DNA from: Sequoia sempervirens | Taxonomy: Eukaryota; Streptophyta; Pinopsida; Cupressales; Cupressaceae | NCBI GenBank assembly: GCA_007258455.2 | Contig: VDFB02047230.1 | Span: 155,017,697-155,081,696 of the forward strand | Direction of reading: 5' to 3' | DNA length: 64,000 nt | In this document: positions 47,373 to 60,699 of the stretch, piece after piece | Layout of the letters: the number at the start of each line of letters is the position of its first letter | Numbering within the stretch: position 1 is the stretch's first letter | The notes under the pieces: generated by a model | What the model was told of the DNA's origin: nothing | The model's input: only the letters and a program-made list of their open reading frames with translations | The model's database searches: none | Program-made: the position numbers and the translations under genes

Positions 47373-48156
47373 GGGTATGTGCAGTATCATCATGGAAAAA
47401 GCATGCCCTTAAGTGGCAAAAAATTCAAAAAAATGAGAGTTAGGAAACTTGATGTAAAAATTTGAATGAGTTATCTATATTATTTCAAAAATATGTAAGA
47501 ATAGAATCTATAGAAAATTGAATGTAGTTTCTAAACTACTAAGTTTGTTTAAAAGAAAAAAAAATCTTTTGGGGAAAATTTAAATTTTCAATGCAGTAGT
47601 ACTTAAATTTTAGGGAAAAAATAAGAAGTAGGTGTCTGACCACCCTAACAATAATAAAATGATAATATTTTTTTATAATATTTTAGATATAAGTAGAGGA
47701 TTCATGCCCCGATGTGATGCATATTTTTTAATATTTTTTTCCAAGTAAATAATTAATTATGAATTTTTTGTTATAACTTTTAAAAAATATAAAACTAGTA
47801 TGTCCAACCACCTTAACTTGGTCAAAACTTTATGAAATTCAAATTTTCTTTTTAATCCTATATTATACGAAGCATGGAATGTGACACATGTTTTGGATTT
47901 AAAAATATGATACCGTTTGAAAGCTATAGATGTTTTTCAATCAGCCTATCAATCAGGACTTTAGTCATAATTTGAATAGAAAATGAATAATAATTACTTA
48001 TTAAATTCAAAGTAAAGCATAATTTATATTGGTGGAAATTTGAGAATATCCTTCAAAAACCCTTTTTGTTTCATCAATTTTGGGTAAAAAAACAGTCGTC
48101 AGCCACATACCCATCATATTGCCACTTTTTGGCCCATCATGATCCTGCACATACCC
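47373..48156. mobile_element. GGGTATGTGC TIR element, copy 2 (784 bp)
   Basis: Same ends as copy 1 (GGGTATGTGCAGTATCATCA and TGATCCTGCACATACCC) and the same interior. It is flanked by AGAG on both sides (47369-47372, 48157-48160). Right beside the left end is the motif CCCTTAAGTGGC, shared by all copies. Confidence 0.9.
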
Positions 48157-48160
48157 AGAG

Positions 48161-50691
48161 GATCAAATTATGTAGGTCCAAGAGGGTACTATTACAATCA
48201 TTTCATTTGACCTAGATATTGTAATGTGTCATTCTTAAATAACACCAATAAATAAATTATGACATTATGAATAATAAATTCAAGACATAAATCGAATACC
48301 TATTTTCTATCATATCACAACATGTCCAAAATAATAATTTATATTCATTTTAAAAATGTCTAATTTCCAAATTACATAGTTTGACTAGGCTAACATTGCC
48401 ATTTAGTCAACTCTAATTTTACATCAAGTAGTACAAAGTAAAATAATCAAAAGATGGAATTCCTTGTGATTCCACTTCAACACTCGCTACAACTAGTGGA
48501 CGAGAGCATGGCTTAGGAACTTTTTCCACCCAACGACAAAGCTATGCTTCCCTCCAAAATTCTTCCTAACTCGAAGAATACCTGACCTTGCATGAAATAC
48601 ATAGCAAGATAAAATGATATGCAAGGTGGAATCTAGTGCATGCCTAACATAAATACATGCATTTCTAAACAAAATTAGAACATGCAAGATCAATGTTAGG
48701 AAATGGTAGAGAGTTACATCATTAAAAATTAATCCATTTAATATTATAGGCTACAAACACTTGGCCAAGACATGTTGTATACAACTAAAAAATGATAAAT
48801 TTTGGAAAAAGTAAACCTATATGGGCCTCTATGATTCCACTTCTGCCACCCATTTTGGAAGGTAACCTTCTACATACATAAGGTAACATACTTCCCTTAA
48901 AAATGTTCATATAGTTTGCAAGCATACAATCTAGTTTCTAGTAGGTTATCCTAGCCAACTTTTTCATGATAATAAATTAGAAACATTCTACAAGCACAAT
49001 CTACGTATGCTTCACTTAGGCTATCCTTGAAAATAATAGATTCTTGCAAGGTAAATTGAACTATATTTACTACTTTTGAATGTTATGCAATCAAACATTT
49101 AGTCATTATAACATGATCCATTTTCATCAATTATAAGATACGCTTAAGCATATTTCACAACACATGCATCAACATATAGATTACAAATATTTCCTTACTC
49201 CTTCCTACATAGAATGAAATTTACATTTTTGAAATAAGGAAAAATATATTGTTTAAAGATTGCATGTATGTGTATGTGTACATAATTGGTTTATGTATAT
49301 ACACATATATGGCCTTCATTTACAATAATAAGTATGCATATAAATTATTTTATTTAATAGAAAATAACCAAAAATTCACTCAAAACTTAATGTTTTCATT
49401 CCCAAACAATGTGCAAAAAAAATATTGACTTATATTAGGAAACCCATTAACATTATTCCAATTAGATAGTTTTAAGCATTTCAGAAGTTTAACTTGATTT
49501 CAAAAGAAATTTCTCAATTCATTACACAGAGAGTTAAGAATTTTCTTGTTATTTTCTTGATACATTATGTTCTTCCAAAATAATTATAATGTATTCTTTT
49601 GTTTGATCATTCAATCGAATTTCAGTGGTTAAATAGAATCTTCTTTTCAAACCCCAACTTGGGTGCAAGAGACTCAAATTTTGGTAAATCCTGTGATGTG
49701 AATTATACTGCATTTTCTTCGTAGTCATTTCATCAACATGGTGGGGGGGGGGGTTCATTCTAGAAACACCCCATGGTTAGTTAATGATGATAAGCATCTC
49801 TATAGAGACAACACTCTTTCACCCTCTCAAATTACTATGGATTTATATGATAACTTGATAATAGGTTCCAGCCCTCTAATCATTCACTTAGAAGTGAAAT
49901 GCATCACATGTCTTACAACATTATGGGTAGATTATAGTAAATTCAAGAAGAACATAAACATATGTGAAATGGTTAAAGTCCAACGCAAGGAAATATAAAC
50001 CCTCATAGATCAAGTATTATGATAACACATAATGTTATTTTTTGTGGGTCACCAACCCCATTATCTAGTTATAATAACCCTTAACAACTTCCTCCCTAAA
50101 ATGGAGTTGATCAGGTGGGGCCAAATCAGCTTAAGAGGTTGAGGCAACAAGCTAAGAAATGTGGATATAACATAGTTAAACATTAAGAATAATGAGCATG
50201 GAATAAAAATAGTCGCCTTCTCTATGAATGAAATGAGTCATCCATTGGCTTGATGGATGCATCCTTAATGAGAGGACAAAGATGTGGCATAAACCTTATG
50301 CTATGCATAAAATGGTGGTCGCCACCTGACAGGTTGTATACATGAAGGATCAACCCTATGTCAATAGAAATTATTTGACTCACAAGAGTCAAAAACCATG
50401 ATGGGTTCTTTTGTAACAAAAAGAATATCTCTCCCATGCCCAAGAGAGATCTCACGGGTTAAGAGAAAATAAACAGAGGTGAATCACATGAGTTGCAATA
50501 GTGGGACAATAAAGTGAATTTCATTCCATGATGGGAATCGGCTCTCAACTATGAGCCAAGCCCTCTGATGGCTTAAACATTTAAATGCATAAATAAAGAG
50601 CAACATGGTGGTAATAACATATCCTAAATCTTACTTAAAAGTGGTGCTAGAAATATTAGAGGCTCTCTCAGAGCTCAAGAATAAGAGGCAT
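48161..50691. other. Anonymous AT-rich region
   Basis: No support for genes. It contains a run of eleven or twelve G at about 49742-49754, which lies within a spurious ORF. The last part leads to the left LTR remnant of the gypsy complex. Confidence 0.45.
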
Positions 50692-51293
50692 TGTAACGCC
50701 CCACCATGCGAACCCCAAAGGACAACAAAACACTGCACAATTTTTATTTTGAAAGTGAAACACTGCATAAGATGAATATATGTACATTCATTGCATGAAA
50801 AACAATTATGCATCTACAAAGTCATCTACGTCCTCTGAGGTACATAGAATGGTCATTATGAACCCTATACTTCTATCAAAATGAAAGCGAATGAAATCCA
50901 AGGATTGCATAATGATAACATACAATCATCCATGATCCAAAGAGAGGAAAATGATACATCATTTAATTATAATTCAAATTCATAGTTCCATTATACAACT
51001 ATGGAACATATTTCCATAGATACAACAAATCATGGACACAATAATACATTACATAATGCTTCCCTTATATCAACAGGAAGAGTACATCAAGTACTAGAAT
51101 GATACATCAATGAAGAACAAGATACAAAATGAGGATCAGTCTTCAACCACGTGAAGCTTTGAAGACTTTGCATCCATTTTTGCATTGTGAACACAACTTG
51201 GGAACCCAATGGGGTGCATAGCATGTTCCACCCAACCATGTGGACCCGAAGGCCCACCCCCCATGCTAGGAGATGACAAGAAAGGACCCCTAC
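50692..51293 (-). mobile_element. Truncated 3' LTR of the complex (602 bp)
   Basis: Aligns to 55740-56334, i.e. the last part of the complete LTR, starting with TGTAACGCCCC on the plus strand. At 51293 it is fused directly to gag sequence; the complete LTR instead continues for another 4 kb. The junction lies in a GGGT-type microhomology shared by both parents, so it looks like an end-joining deletion. Confidence 0.85.
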
Positions 51294-51299
51294 TAGCTG

Positions 51300-51750
51300 T
51301 AGTCTGAGTGCTCTGAGTTCACTGGTCAAGTCAATGAAGTTTGGCTTGCAACCAACTCCGGATTCTCCTAGACAAAAGATGATCACCAATCCAAACACCA
51401 ATTATCCAAGTCTCACCCTCCAAACTAGCACTATGACTATGGAGGGTAGGAGAACATTCCCTTAAAAGGTCCATTATAAGTCTTGCTACGAGTGAAACAC
51501 CTCTTCTCCTAGGGAACCTTTCCCTTTCCCTAACCATTTGTTGATTTCTCTCTTATCTTAGGCCAAGCCAGCTAAGAATTTCCTCAAGAAAGGGACATAA
51601 CTGAGGGCCTAGGTGTTCCTCATGTTCACCCTCATCGGAATTCAGATTAGGAGTGCTTTGACGACCAACCCTACGATCACTTCCTTGACCTCTATCATGA
51701 CCCTTATCAAGATCACAACCTCTAGGCATCATCCTACACAACACCATCGA
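51300..51750 (-). pseudogene. Gypsy gag N-terminal remnant, left interior
   Basis: Minus-strand pieces 51553-51738 (starting MMPRG, with an Arg/Gly/Asp-rich run, then EGEHEEHLGPQL) and 51331-51537 lead to a SELRALRLQL block at 51300. The same series is present at 60960-61410. In the left copy gag stops at the deletion junction, before the zinc knuckle. Confidence 0.6.
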
Positions 51751-53950
51751 AGAACAAGTCTCAGATATAAGACAAGAACTATTGAAGAGGAGTGAATAGA
51801 ATCTCAAGAATCTAAGTACTATATCCATATATTCTTCACATACACACAAACTCACATTACCAGGAATCACATCACAAGGCTACACAAGTGTCCATCTAGA
51901 TGCCAAAAAGCAACATACTAATCCATGATACAAAATCCATGAGCCAAGAGCCAATATCCATCTCACATAATCCATACCTCGCACTCAGTGACTTGATGGT
52001 GTTAGGCCACACACACACAGTGAGACCATCCAAGCAAGACCACAATGACCTACCTCTTGATGTATAAGGTGGTTACCCTCCAAGAGATAGTCATCACACA
52101 TAGGTGGGTAGTGGGTCCTAGCTATATATCAACCTCACATACCCCCATCCTCAAGGTTCCATGCATTTTCTTCCTCATATAAGCTTACCAAGCCTACCTC
52201 ATATGTCCTTGGAGAGGAATCACAATACAACACATGGCCAACCTTGAAAACAATAAAGATAAACTAGTTTAGTCACCAAAGTCATAAAATAAGATTCAAT
52301 TTCATTAATAAAGCAAGAAATGCATGCAATGTCAATACTAAATTAAATGTAACCACAAGGGCTATGAGTAAATAAGATCACAAAGTGCAGCTTAACCATT
52401 ACAATCAAACATAAACAAAATGTTGACCTTCAGAGTCAATCTAAAATCATCAATAACCATATAGAAAGTCCTCAATATTTGAAATTGCATTGTACAATAT
52501 TGCATGACTAGATACTAGCCACCAAAAAAGGAAGGAGGGAACATTGTCAGGCTATAACAATAGCCCTTATGTGGTAAAGAGTGAGAACACCATCCACATG
52601 ACTCAGAGTGTGCTCCTTGGCTACACCTTGCCTCACGTCGTCATGTGACATGGTCATACGCCAACCAAAGAAGTGCCCACACACTAGTCGTATGATGCAT
52701 GGCAATGTGTTTGTGGCTCCGCAGAAGTAAGAACATGCAGAAAAACCTTGCATAGTGATACCTCATGGAGAAGGTGGGTATGTGCGGGATCATCATGGAA
52801 AAAACATGCCCTTAAGTGGCAAAAAAATAAAAAAAATTAGAGTTAGGCAACTTGACGTAAAATTTGAATAAGTTATCTATATTATTTTAAAAATATGTAA
52901 GAATATAATTTGTAGAAAATTGAATGTAATTTCTAAACTACTAGGTTTTTAAAAAAAAAAAATCCTATTTGGTGAAAATTTTAAATTTCAATGCAGTAGT
53001 ACTTAAATTTCAGGGAAAAAATAAGTAGGTGTTTGTCTGACCACCCTAACCACAATAAAATGATAATTATTTTTTATAATATTTTTGATATAAGTAGAGG
53101 ACTCATGTCCCGATGTGATGCATATTTTTTTGTAATTTATTTCCAAATAAATAAGTAATTATGAATTTTTTATTACAACTTTTAAAAATAATTAAAAACT
53201 TGTATGTCTGACCACCTTAACTTGGTCAAAACTTCATGAAATTCAATTTTTCTTTTTTTAATCCTATAGTATGTGAAGCATAGAATGTGATGCATGTTTT
53301 GGATTCAAAAAATGTGATACCATTTGAAAGCTATAAATGTTTTTCAATCATTCTATCAATCAGGACTTTAGTCATAAGTTGAATAGAAAATGAATAATAA
53401 TTACTTATTAAATTCAAAGTAAAGCATAATTTATATTGGTGGAAAGATGAGAATCTCCTTTAAAAACCCTTTTCATTTCATCAATTTTGGGTAAAAAAAA
53501 GGTCGTCAACCACATACCCATTGTATTGCCACTTTTTGGCCCATCATGATCCTGTACATACCCAAGCACACATAGGTGTTGGTCATCACTAGAGGTATAC
53601 ATGGCTAGGACATACCCATATTCTAACCAACCCAAATAGTGTCAAAGGAAAACATGAGTATCCATCTACAAGTGTGTGAGGCCCCATTATGCTCATCACA
53701 CAAGTAGGCTATCATAACACAATCTCATAGTGCACCTTCACTTGTCTATGCACATGGCATCGTGTCCTCGAGCCCAGCTCACTACCATCAACAACATTAC
53801 ATCATCACCAACACTGTGTTGGAACATTAGTGGGGTGTGGCATCGTATCCATTGCATCATGTTAGAACATGTGTGGGTACGGTGTATATGATATATCAAT
53901 ATGGGGCTACTCGAGCTTCACCTCTCATACGGATGAGGTTGAATCGCTAA
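51751..53950 (-). repeat. Leader of the left interior (pairs with 61411-62815)
   Basis: Non-coding sequence upstream of gag that aligns with 61411-62815; the only large difference is the TIR element at 52776-53573, present here and absent there. Similarity ends near 53950 and 62815. Confidence 0.85.
52776..53573. mobile_element. GGGTATGTGC TIR element, copy 3 (798 bp), with empty site
   Basis: Starts GGGTATGTGCGGGATCATCA and ends TGATCCTGTACATACCC. The homologous copy of this retroelement leader at 62431-62450 reads CATGGAGAAGGCACAC without the element; the filled site reads CATGGAGAAGGT and AAGCACAC. This agrees with duplication of about four bases (AAGG) with one base altered at each side. 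Confidence 0.92.
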
Positions 53951-54010
53951 TGCCAGCTCAGTGTCCCTACAGACAACTAGGCATAAACTAACAATTTAAT
54001 GTTGTTGTAT

Positions 54011-54989
54011 GGTGATCCCACAAAGCTGGTTTACAATTTCTGGGAGGAACTGATTTTTGCTGAAATCACATATTTTTAGAAAATATAATGATTTAAGCCT
54101 TAAAAGGTTCCATTTAAAGAATTCCAATTGAAGAGGGATTGATCAAACTACCTTAAATCAAACCCCCTTGGATAGAACCCCGCTAGTTTTAAACCATACC
54201 TATAACATAGTCTCCTTTACACCTATCACAATGCTGATAAAAAGCCACTTTTGATTTACCTTTTCGGGGATCAAATGAATTCATTTAAAATTTATTTTTT
54301 GCAAGTATGTAGTCCTTATTATAAGCTTCCCAAAAATTATAATTTTAAATAAATTTAATTTAATTATTATATTTATTTTTTATTTCTCGTGAATATAGGT
54401 TTTTCTGAAAATCAAGCTCTTTGTTCTGCACATGTGGAAAAATATCAAATTATTAAAAATTAAAATTAAAAATATTAGTGCACTAGATATTGAAGTTCTT
54501 GATCCAACAAAGAAAAAAAAGAATTTTGAAACATACAAAAAAGTTACGCGTTATCAGTCGCACTATGTGAATTATAATTGGTTTGAATTGAAACTTGATT
54601 AAAGAAAAAATATTCAATAAAAAAATATCTAACCAAGTGGAAGCACTATATATTAGAGTTACGAATCTAAATTTGAAAGAATTAGAATTTTATCCTTCAT
54701 GGAAAAAAAGTTGTGTTATACGGTGAGTGTCACTTTTTAAAAATGTTATTTTCTGAAAAAAACTAGTTTTCGAGGGAGATGGAAAAAGAAGTGCAATCTG
54801 ATTCCAAAAATTTTGAAAAAAATATATTTAGAATCTATAGACAAAATTTCACGAAACTCGAGTTTGCATCATCTTCAAATTCCTCATGGTTTAACTGCTA
54901 TAGGTGCCCGAAAGTGAAGATTTAGTTAAAAAAAATTATTTCAGTATCCAGTTTGGCCAAAAATTGTAAACCACTATTGTGGGATCACA
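54011..54989. mobile_element. TIR element with GTGATCCCACAA ends (about 980 bp)
   Basis: The left end GTGATCCCACAAAGCTGGTT is inverted at the right end (TATTGTGGGATCAC), and similarity continues through TTTACAATTT for about 30 bp. The right TIR (inverted) shares CACAATAGTG, then TTTTTGGCC, with the left TIR of the element at 34148, so the two families are related. The target duplication is unclear (GTAT against TTAT). No coding capacity. Confidence 0.75.
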
Positions 54990-55227
54990 TTATACTCAAA
55001 ACTGTGGGGTTTAGGCTAGCACATATGGATCAAGTACCCTGATCCATCGTAAGGGGAAGTAGTGAGTAGGTTTCCTCGAGATCGGTTGAGCAAAGACTAC
55101 TCTGTGTCGCAATGTATGTACGCTACACACTCCTCCCAAGAAACATTGTGGCTATTACTACCCCTTCACAGATTGAGCGGCTAGAGAACCAAAAGAAAAG
55201 AATCTATGAAACTACCTTTTGGCTACT

Positions 55228-55230
<3 letters not shown>

Positions 55231-55259
<29 letters not shown>
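55231..55259. repeat. (AT)n microsatellite
   Basis: About 14 AT units in the leader of the left interior. Confidence 0.95.
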
Positions 55260-55263
<4 letters not shown>

Positions 55264-55723
55264 TTCAACCACACGTGGGTTGGCCCTCAATCAGGTAACA
55301 AACATACAAACACACATAATGGTATGGTTAATCCCATAGAAAACAAAACATATTCTGAATGGATGGGTACATTGTATCACCATCCTGGGAATTTTGTGGG
55401 TTATGGGCCCACAAAGAAAGTACGAGGTATTCACAACACTCAACCAATGCACAGTTACTAGTTTCTCACATTTATAGGGGCAAAACAATTACATACACAA
55501 TTCCATAAATACACTTATTCCAAAAATGATGCGATTCATATCATTACATCATTTTCACAACCCTTTATCAATTTTTCTTTGACTCTACTCTCTTCCATAG
55601 ATCACATGATGCTAAATGTCAAGGTCATGATCATCATGACCACTTAACAACTTCACTTAACAAATTCACTAGGACAAAATAATGGGCTCGGATGAAACCA
55701 AAGAGCCCAGTGTATGAACCTTA

Positions 55724-55735
55724 GCTCTGATACCA
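55724..55735 (-). other. Primer-binding site, initiator Met tRNA type
   Basis: The minus strand reads TGGTATCAGAGC, the standard plant primer site for initiator methionine tRNA, four bases after the LTR ends in TTACA. It fixes the orientation and the 3' edge of the LTR. Confidence 0.9.
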
Positions 55736-55739
55736 ATGG

Positions 55740-58700
55740 TGTAACGCCCCACTGTGTGAACCCCAAAGGAAAAAAAAACACCACACAATTTTTTTTGAAA
55801 ATGAAACACTGCTTAAGATGAATATATGTACATTCATTTCATGAAAAACAATTATGCATATGCAAAGTCATCTACGTCCTTTGGTGTACATAGAACGGTC
55901 ATTATGAACCCTATACTTTTATCAAAATGAAAGCGATTGAAATCCAAGGATTACATAATGTTAACATGCAATCATCCATGATCCAAAAAGAGGAAAATGA
56001 TACATCATTTAATTACAATTCAAATTCATAGTTCCATTATACAATTGTGGAGCATATTTCCACAGATATAACACATCATGGACACAATAATACATTACAT
56101 AATGCTTCCCTTATATCAATGAGAAGAGTACATCAAGTACTAGAATTATACATTGATGAAGAACAAGATACAAAATGATGATTAGTCTTCAACCGCATGA
56201 AGCTCTGGAGACTCTGCATCGTTTTTGCATCGCAAACACAACTTGGGAACCCAATGGGGTGCATAGTATGTTCCACCTAACCATGTGGACCTGAAGACCC
56301 ACCCCCGTGCTAAGAGATGACAGGAAAGGACCCATGACCAAGATAGACAAGAAAAACTATCACAAGACCAAATCACAAGGTCAACCAAAACATAACATAT
56401 GACAATCTCAATGACCACTTACAAGGTAACTGCTTTCAGAGGAAAATGAAGGAAAATAAAGGGATGTAACAAGCATAAAAATGACAAACAAATGCATGTG
56501 TGAGGCATGAACCATCTCGCTCATAGTCATAACTAAGGCAAAAAAAATCATAGAACAAAGTACACCATGAGAACTTAAAATAGGAATATGATCAATGGAA
56601 TCACAAAGGTTTAATCATGGGAAAAATTCAATCATAAAATGGGTTTCCCATCACTTTTGGAAGCCTAACCTACCACCCATGACTATCGAACAAGGAAGTA
56701 ACTTAAACATTTGGGTTCCCATCATACCCAAAACATGTCTATTCATAAAAATTACCTCAATAATGACATAAACAAGAGGTAAACATGATCAACATGGAAC
56801 CACTAACATGCATAGGGAATCAATCCTAAACAGTATTCAGAATAATAATTAATTATCCTAACATGTTCAAGATCAACTATAAACCTTCATTCACTCAAAC
56901 CTGAACATAATCCGATCTTACTAATGGTAATGTAAAGAATAATTAAATCATTGACTATAATTAAATGCATTTCCATCATAATATCTTTTAAATAGATAAG
57001 AACTCTTTAATTACAATCTACAATATCCGATTTAAGTCCTTACCCAATATGAAGCTCCTAATTATAAGTTCATAATCCTTACGTCTATTTTACACATTCA
57101 TATTGAAATTATTTAAATAAATAGAAAATTATGTAAACCTACTATATGTAAACCATTAGAATTCTCTTAATATATGATTCCTACATACATATGCATATGT
57201 TTACTTCAAAATAGGTAAATTTAATTAAAGTATATTATACATTTGTTTACTTCATTGAAATACAATTAATGTCATGCCCTAAATATAAACCTAGGACAAA
57301 AATACAACAATATTTTTTTGTAACCATAACATGTAAAATCTACTATTGACAACTCCTTGTTGCTTGCAACACTTTTAATTGTCACCATAGTATCATTAAT
57401 AATATTATTGTAAAAACACTTCCTTAATGCCAACAACTTTATTTAACCTCAGTTGTTGTTCATTTTAGTATTACAACTCCAAATCAGTATTACCCTTAAT
57501 AATAAGATCACTATTTTATATGTATATATACATAAATTCAATTTTTACATATATTTAATATTATTTATTTATTGATTATTCATCTTTTTATATATATATA
57601 TATAGAAAAATATGTTCATTCATGTAAAATTCATTTATTTTCATTAAAGTAAAAATTAAGAACTTATTTAAAATAATATAAAAATGAGTAATGTTATTAA
57701 ATATCCATTTTATTTTATCTCAATTTTTTTTTTAACTAATACTTTCCCCCACCCTATAGAAAAGTAATTTCCTTTTTACTCGATGGCATATCATCTTTCT
57801 ATATAATCTTTAACACACATTTAATATCTCCCAATACAATATCTCTTTTTGAATTGTTCTTTTAGATCTTATGCCTTTTTAAAAGTATCTAAGAGTCCCT
57901 TATTTAATTCCCATTTTTACTACGATGGAAATGGTAGACATGGCATTTTTACCACCTCATGGGATGGACAGTTATTATTTGCTCACCCTATGATATTTTA
58001 TTTACATTTATTTAACCAAAAGAATTTTATTTGCTCACCCTACAATATCTTATTTACATTTCTTAAATATTACCTACATTTATTATTTCTCTCTCAATTG
58101 ACTGATATAGAATAGTTATAAGAGAAATTAGCATTTGATAGCTACCTAATTTCTATATTATTCTCAATATGTAAATATTATTATAAATTGTAATTTCTAT
58201 GCATTGAATATATAAACAAATCATTTCTTTAAATAAAAACATATTCCATACCTATATGAATTTCATTTATTTACCCTTTCAAAAATACTCTTTTAAATTC
58301 CAAAATAAATAAAGAGAACTATTTTTCTCTCAAATATCTCCTAAGAAATATTTTAAAGAAAACACTTTACCATATTAAATAACCGTTACTCAAAACCACT
58401 ATTACAATCCAACCCTAATCAACTTTAACAAGCCAAAAGATTTACAATTATCATGGATATCTGAAAATTTAGTAAATCTACATACACATAAAATCAGCAC
58501 TACACTTTGTCCTTTGCACAGCATTTTATTTTCTCCAGGGAAAAATAATATAAAACCTTATTGGCTTGTTCTGCTCAGACTATCAATTAAATTCGAATTA
58601 TGTTGTTTGCGTAACATTTATACAATACTATATACACACATGAACTCGCACTTTTAATTTTAGTTTGAACCCAATATTTGAAATTTTCATTCATTATCTG

Positions 58701-60382
58701 GTTTAAAAAAACAGCTACAGAGGTCTCATAGAAAGCAATTTGATAGGACTCTTTTTGTTCTCCCAATAAATTTAAATGACAAAGCCAAGCCAAAACTAGA
58801 TCTACCATAATGTTTATGAACTCATTCGGAATGGCATAAGATGTAGAAAGACGTCAGTGGAGAGCTGTTCAAACAAAACGTTTAGGCAAATCAAATGTGA
58901 ATTTAAACTAAAATCACCAACCTGAAGGTCTTGTTCGATAACAGAATTGGTGAGTTCCGATTAACCTTTTTCCCACTGTAATTTCTTTTCCTCTTTTCAC
59001 CTCCTTTTTATTTCGTTTCCCATCCCCTTTTTAATTTTACTCCACCCCCAAAATAATTCAGAGAATACTTTCAAGTTAAGGAGGATGGGTGTTAATTACG
59101 CAATTTCCAATGTCACACCTGACAATTTTTTTTCACCGGAGTTTCCACCTGTTAGTGAAATCCTTACATTTGGAGAAATCATAAACCTACCACCATTTAA
59201 ACGTATTATCACATTATTAAATTAAATCAACCATTTCATCCTTAATTTAATATTTTAATTGTTAACAATATCATACTTGTTTTATTTAATTAAATCTCTG
59301 CGGTGCTAATTAGTCATTACATCACCTTATTAAATTAAATCACTCTTTTGATTCTCCAGGATTCTTTTAAATATAATTATATTTATATATATATTTTAAA
59401 ATTTACCCAATGAAGTAATTAACTAAATATTTATTTTTGAATTAATCCTTAACAATAATTAAATAGATAATATTATTTATTTAACTAACAATATTATTTA
59501 ATAGCTAATTGAGAATTTACATGGCTGAAATTGAAATATTATTCTATTTATAATTAATAAAATTAAATATTGACAATTAAAATAATATTCTTTTAATTTT
59601 ACCAACACAATTTAAAATTTTCAAATTAATCTAATATTTAATTAAATCTTCACAACTCACATTAATAATTAAATTTAATGTTTAATTTCAACCATAATAC
59701 TAACCATCATTGTATTAATTTAACTAATTAACAATAACAATATACATCTAAAACAAACAATTAACACATTAAAATTGCCACTTAAAATGAACGACGTAAG
59801 ACAAGATGATACCAGACAAGACAAGGTACTGACGGACGACATGGTCAAGCAATGACGAGATGACAGATGTGGACGGGAATGCTTTCTTGTCAAATCCACT
59901 TTCAACTTCATACCCATTGGGAATTTATGAGGCTCGCCCTGTCCTGCCAGTGCAGGTGGAATCGAAGCTTGGGTACCTGCAATCCTACACAAAAACAAGT
60001 GTCGAAACAACATATACATATCTAATGACATACACATCGTGAATGAGAATTGCAGTGTGGCAGGGTGCTCATGGATGAGTGATGCAACGTCGTCCCTCTC
60101 ACCTGAACCTCAATCAATAACCATATTCTAAACAATATCATCATTAAACAATAAGTAAACTACTACATAAGTATAACATCAAACACATATGTCCAAATTT
60201 CCAAAGTAACAGTGTCATAAACAACCAAGTCCAGTAAGTAGAACTAACAATCAACCAACAACATGGTGAAACAGTCACCAACATAGCCTCAAGTATGCAT
60301 CAAACATAAGCAGTATCCAAACAGAAACAACCACACACACAAAAAGGTATCATAGAAGTACAGTAACATGGTAGGTACTACA
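55740..60382 (-). mobile_element. Complete giant LTR of the gypsy complex, 4643 bp
   Basis: Minus-strand start TGTAGTACCTACC directly follows the purine tract; the end GGGGCGTTACA is followed by the primer site. Both ends match those of the solo LTR at 9825-13543 (TGTAGTACCCC and GGGGCATTACA). The last 600 bp align with 50692-51293. The interior is AT-rich and non-coding; conserved islands near 56215-56320 and 59930-60010 also appear in the solo LTR. Because one side has a primer site and the other a purine tract, this LTR serves as the 5' LTR of the left interior and the 3' LTR of the right one. Confidence 0.85.
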
Positions 60383-60396
60383 TCCTCCCCCCCTAG
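60383..60396 (-). other. Polypurine tract
   Basis: The minus strand reads AGGGGGGGAGGA immediately before the TG of the LTR, the expected site of plus-strand priming. Confidence 0.85.
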
Positions 60397-60500
60397 AACT
60401 AGGCTTACTCCTCGAAGCCAAAAAATAAGGGAAAAGTCTCTCGAATGTGGGATACATCCTCCCAACGAGACTGTTGATCCATCATAACACAACCATCAAA
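60397..60500 (-). pseudogene. Gypsy pol C-terminal remnant
   Basis: On the minus strand, DQQSRWEDVSHIRETFPLF precedes the polypurine tract. A W-E-D..I...FP.F motif is the usual end of gypsy integrases that carry a chromodomain-like tail. The rest of pol is missing between here and gag. Confidence 0.6.
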
Positions 60501-60699
60501 CAATAATGTCATGATCATCAAACTCAGATAAACTATCATCCAAACAAATCAAAAAAGGTAAAACAAGCACCAAGAAGGTCTCAAGAGACATAATATATCA
60601 TAACGAGTATCAATGCAAGAAAGGCACCACGAGAAGTGCTACATCATTCTCCTATATGGAAGAATTCTCACGGGCTCTCAAGTGAGTTGCTTGTCCACT

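Noticed and set aside
49738..49998. Plus-strand ORF starting in a G run
   Set aside because: The poly-G tract suggests low complexity or sequencing uncertainty, and the rest has no recognisable motif.
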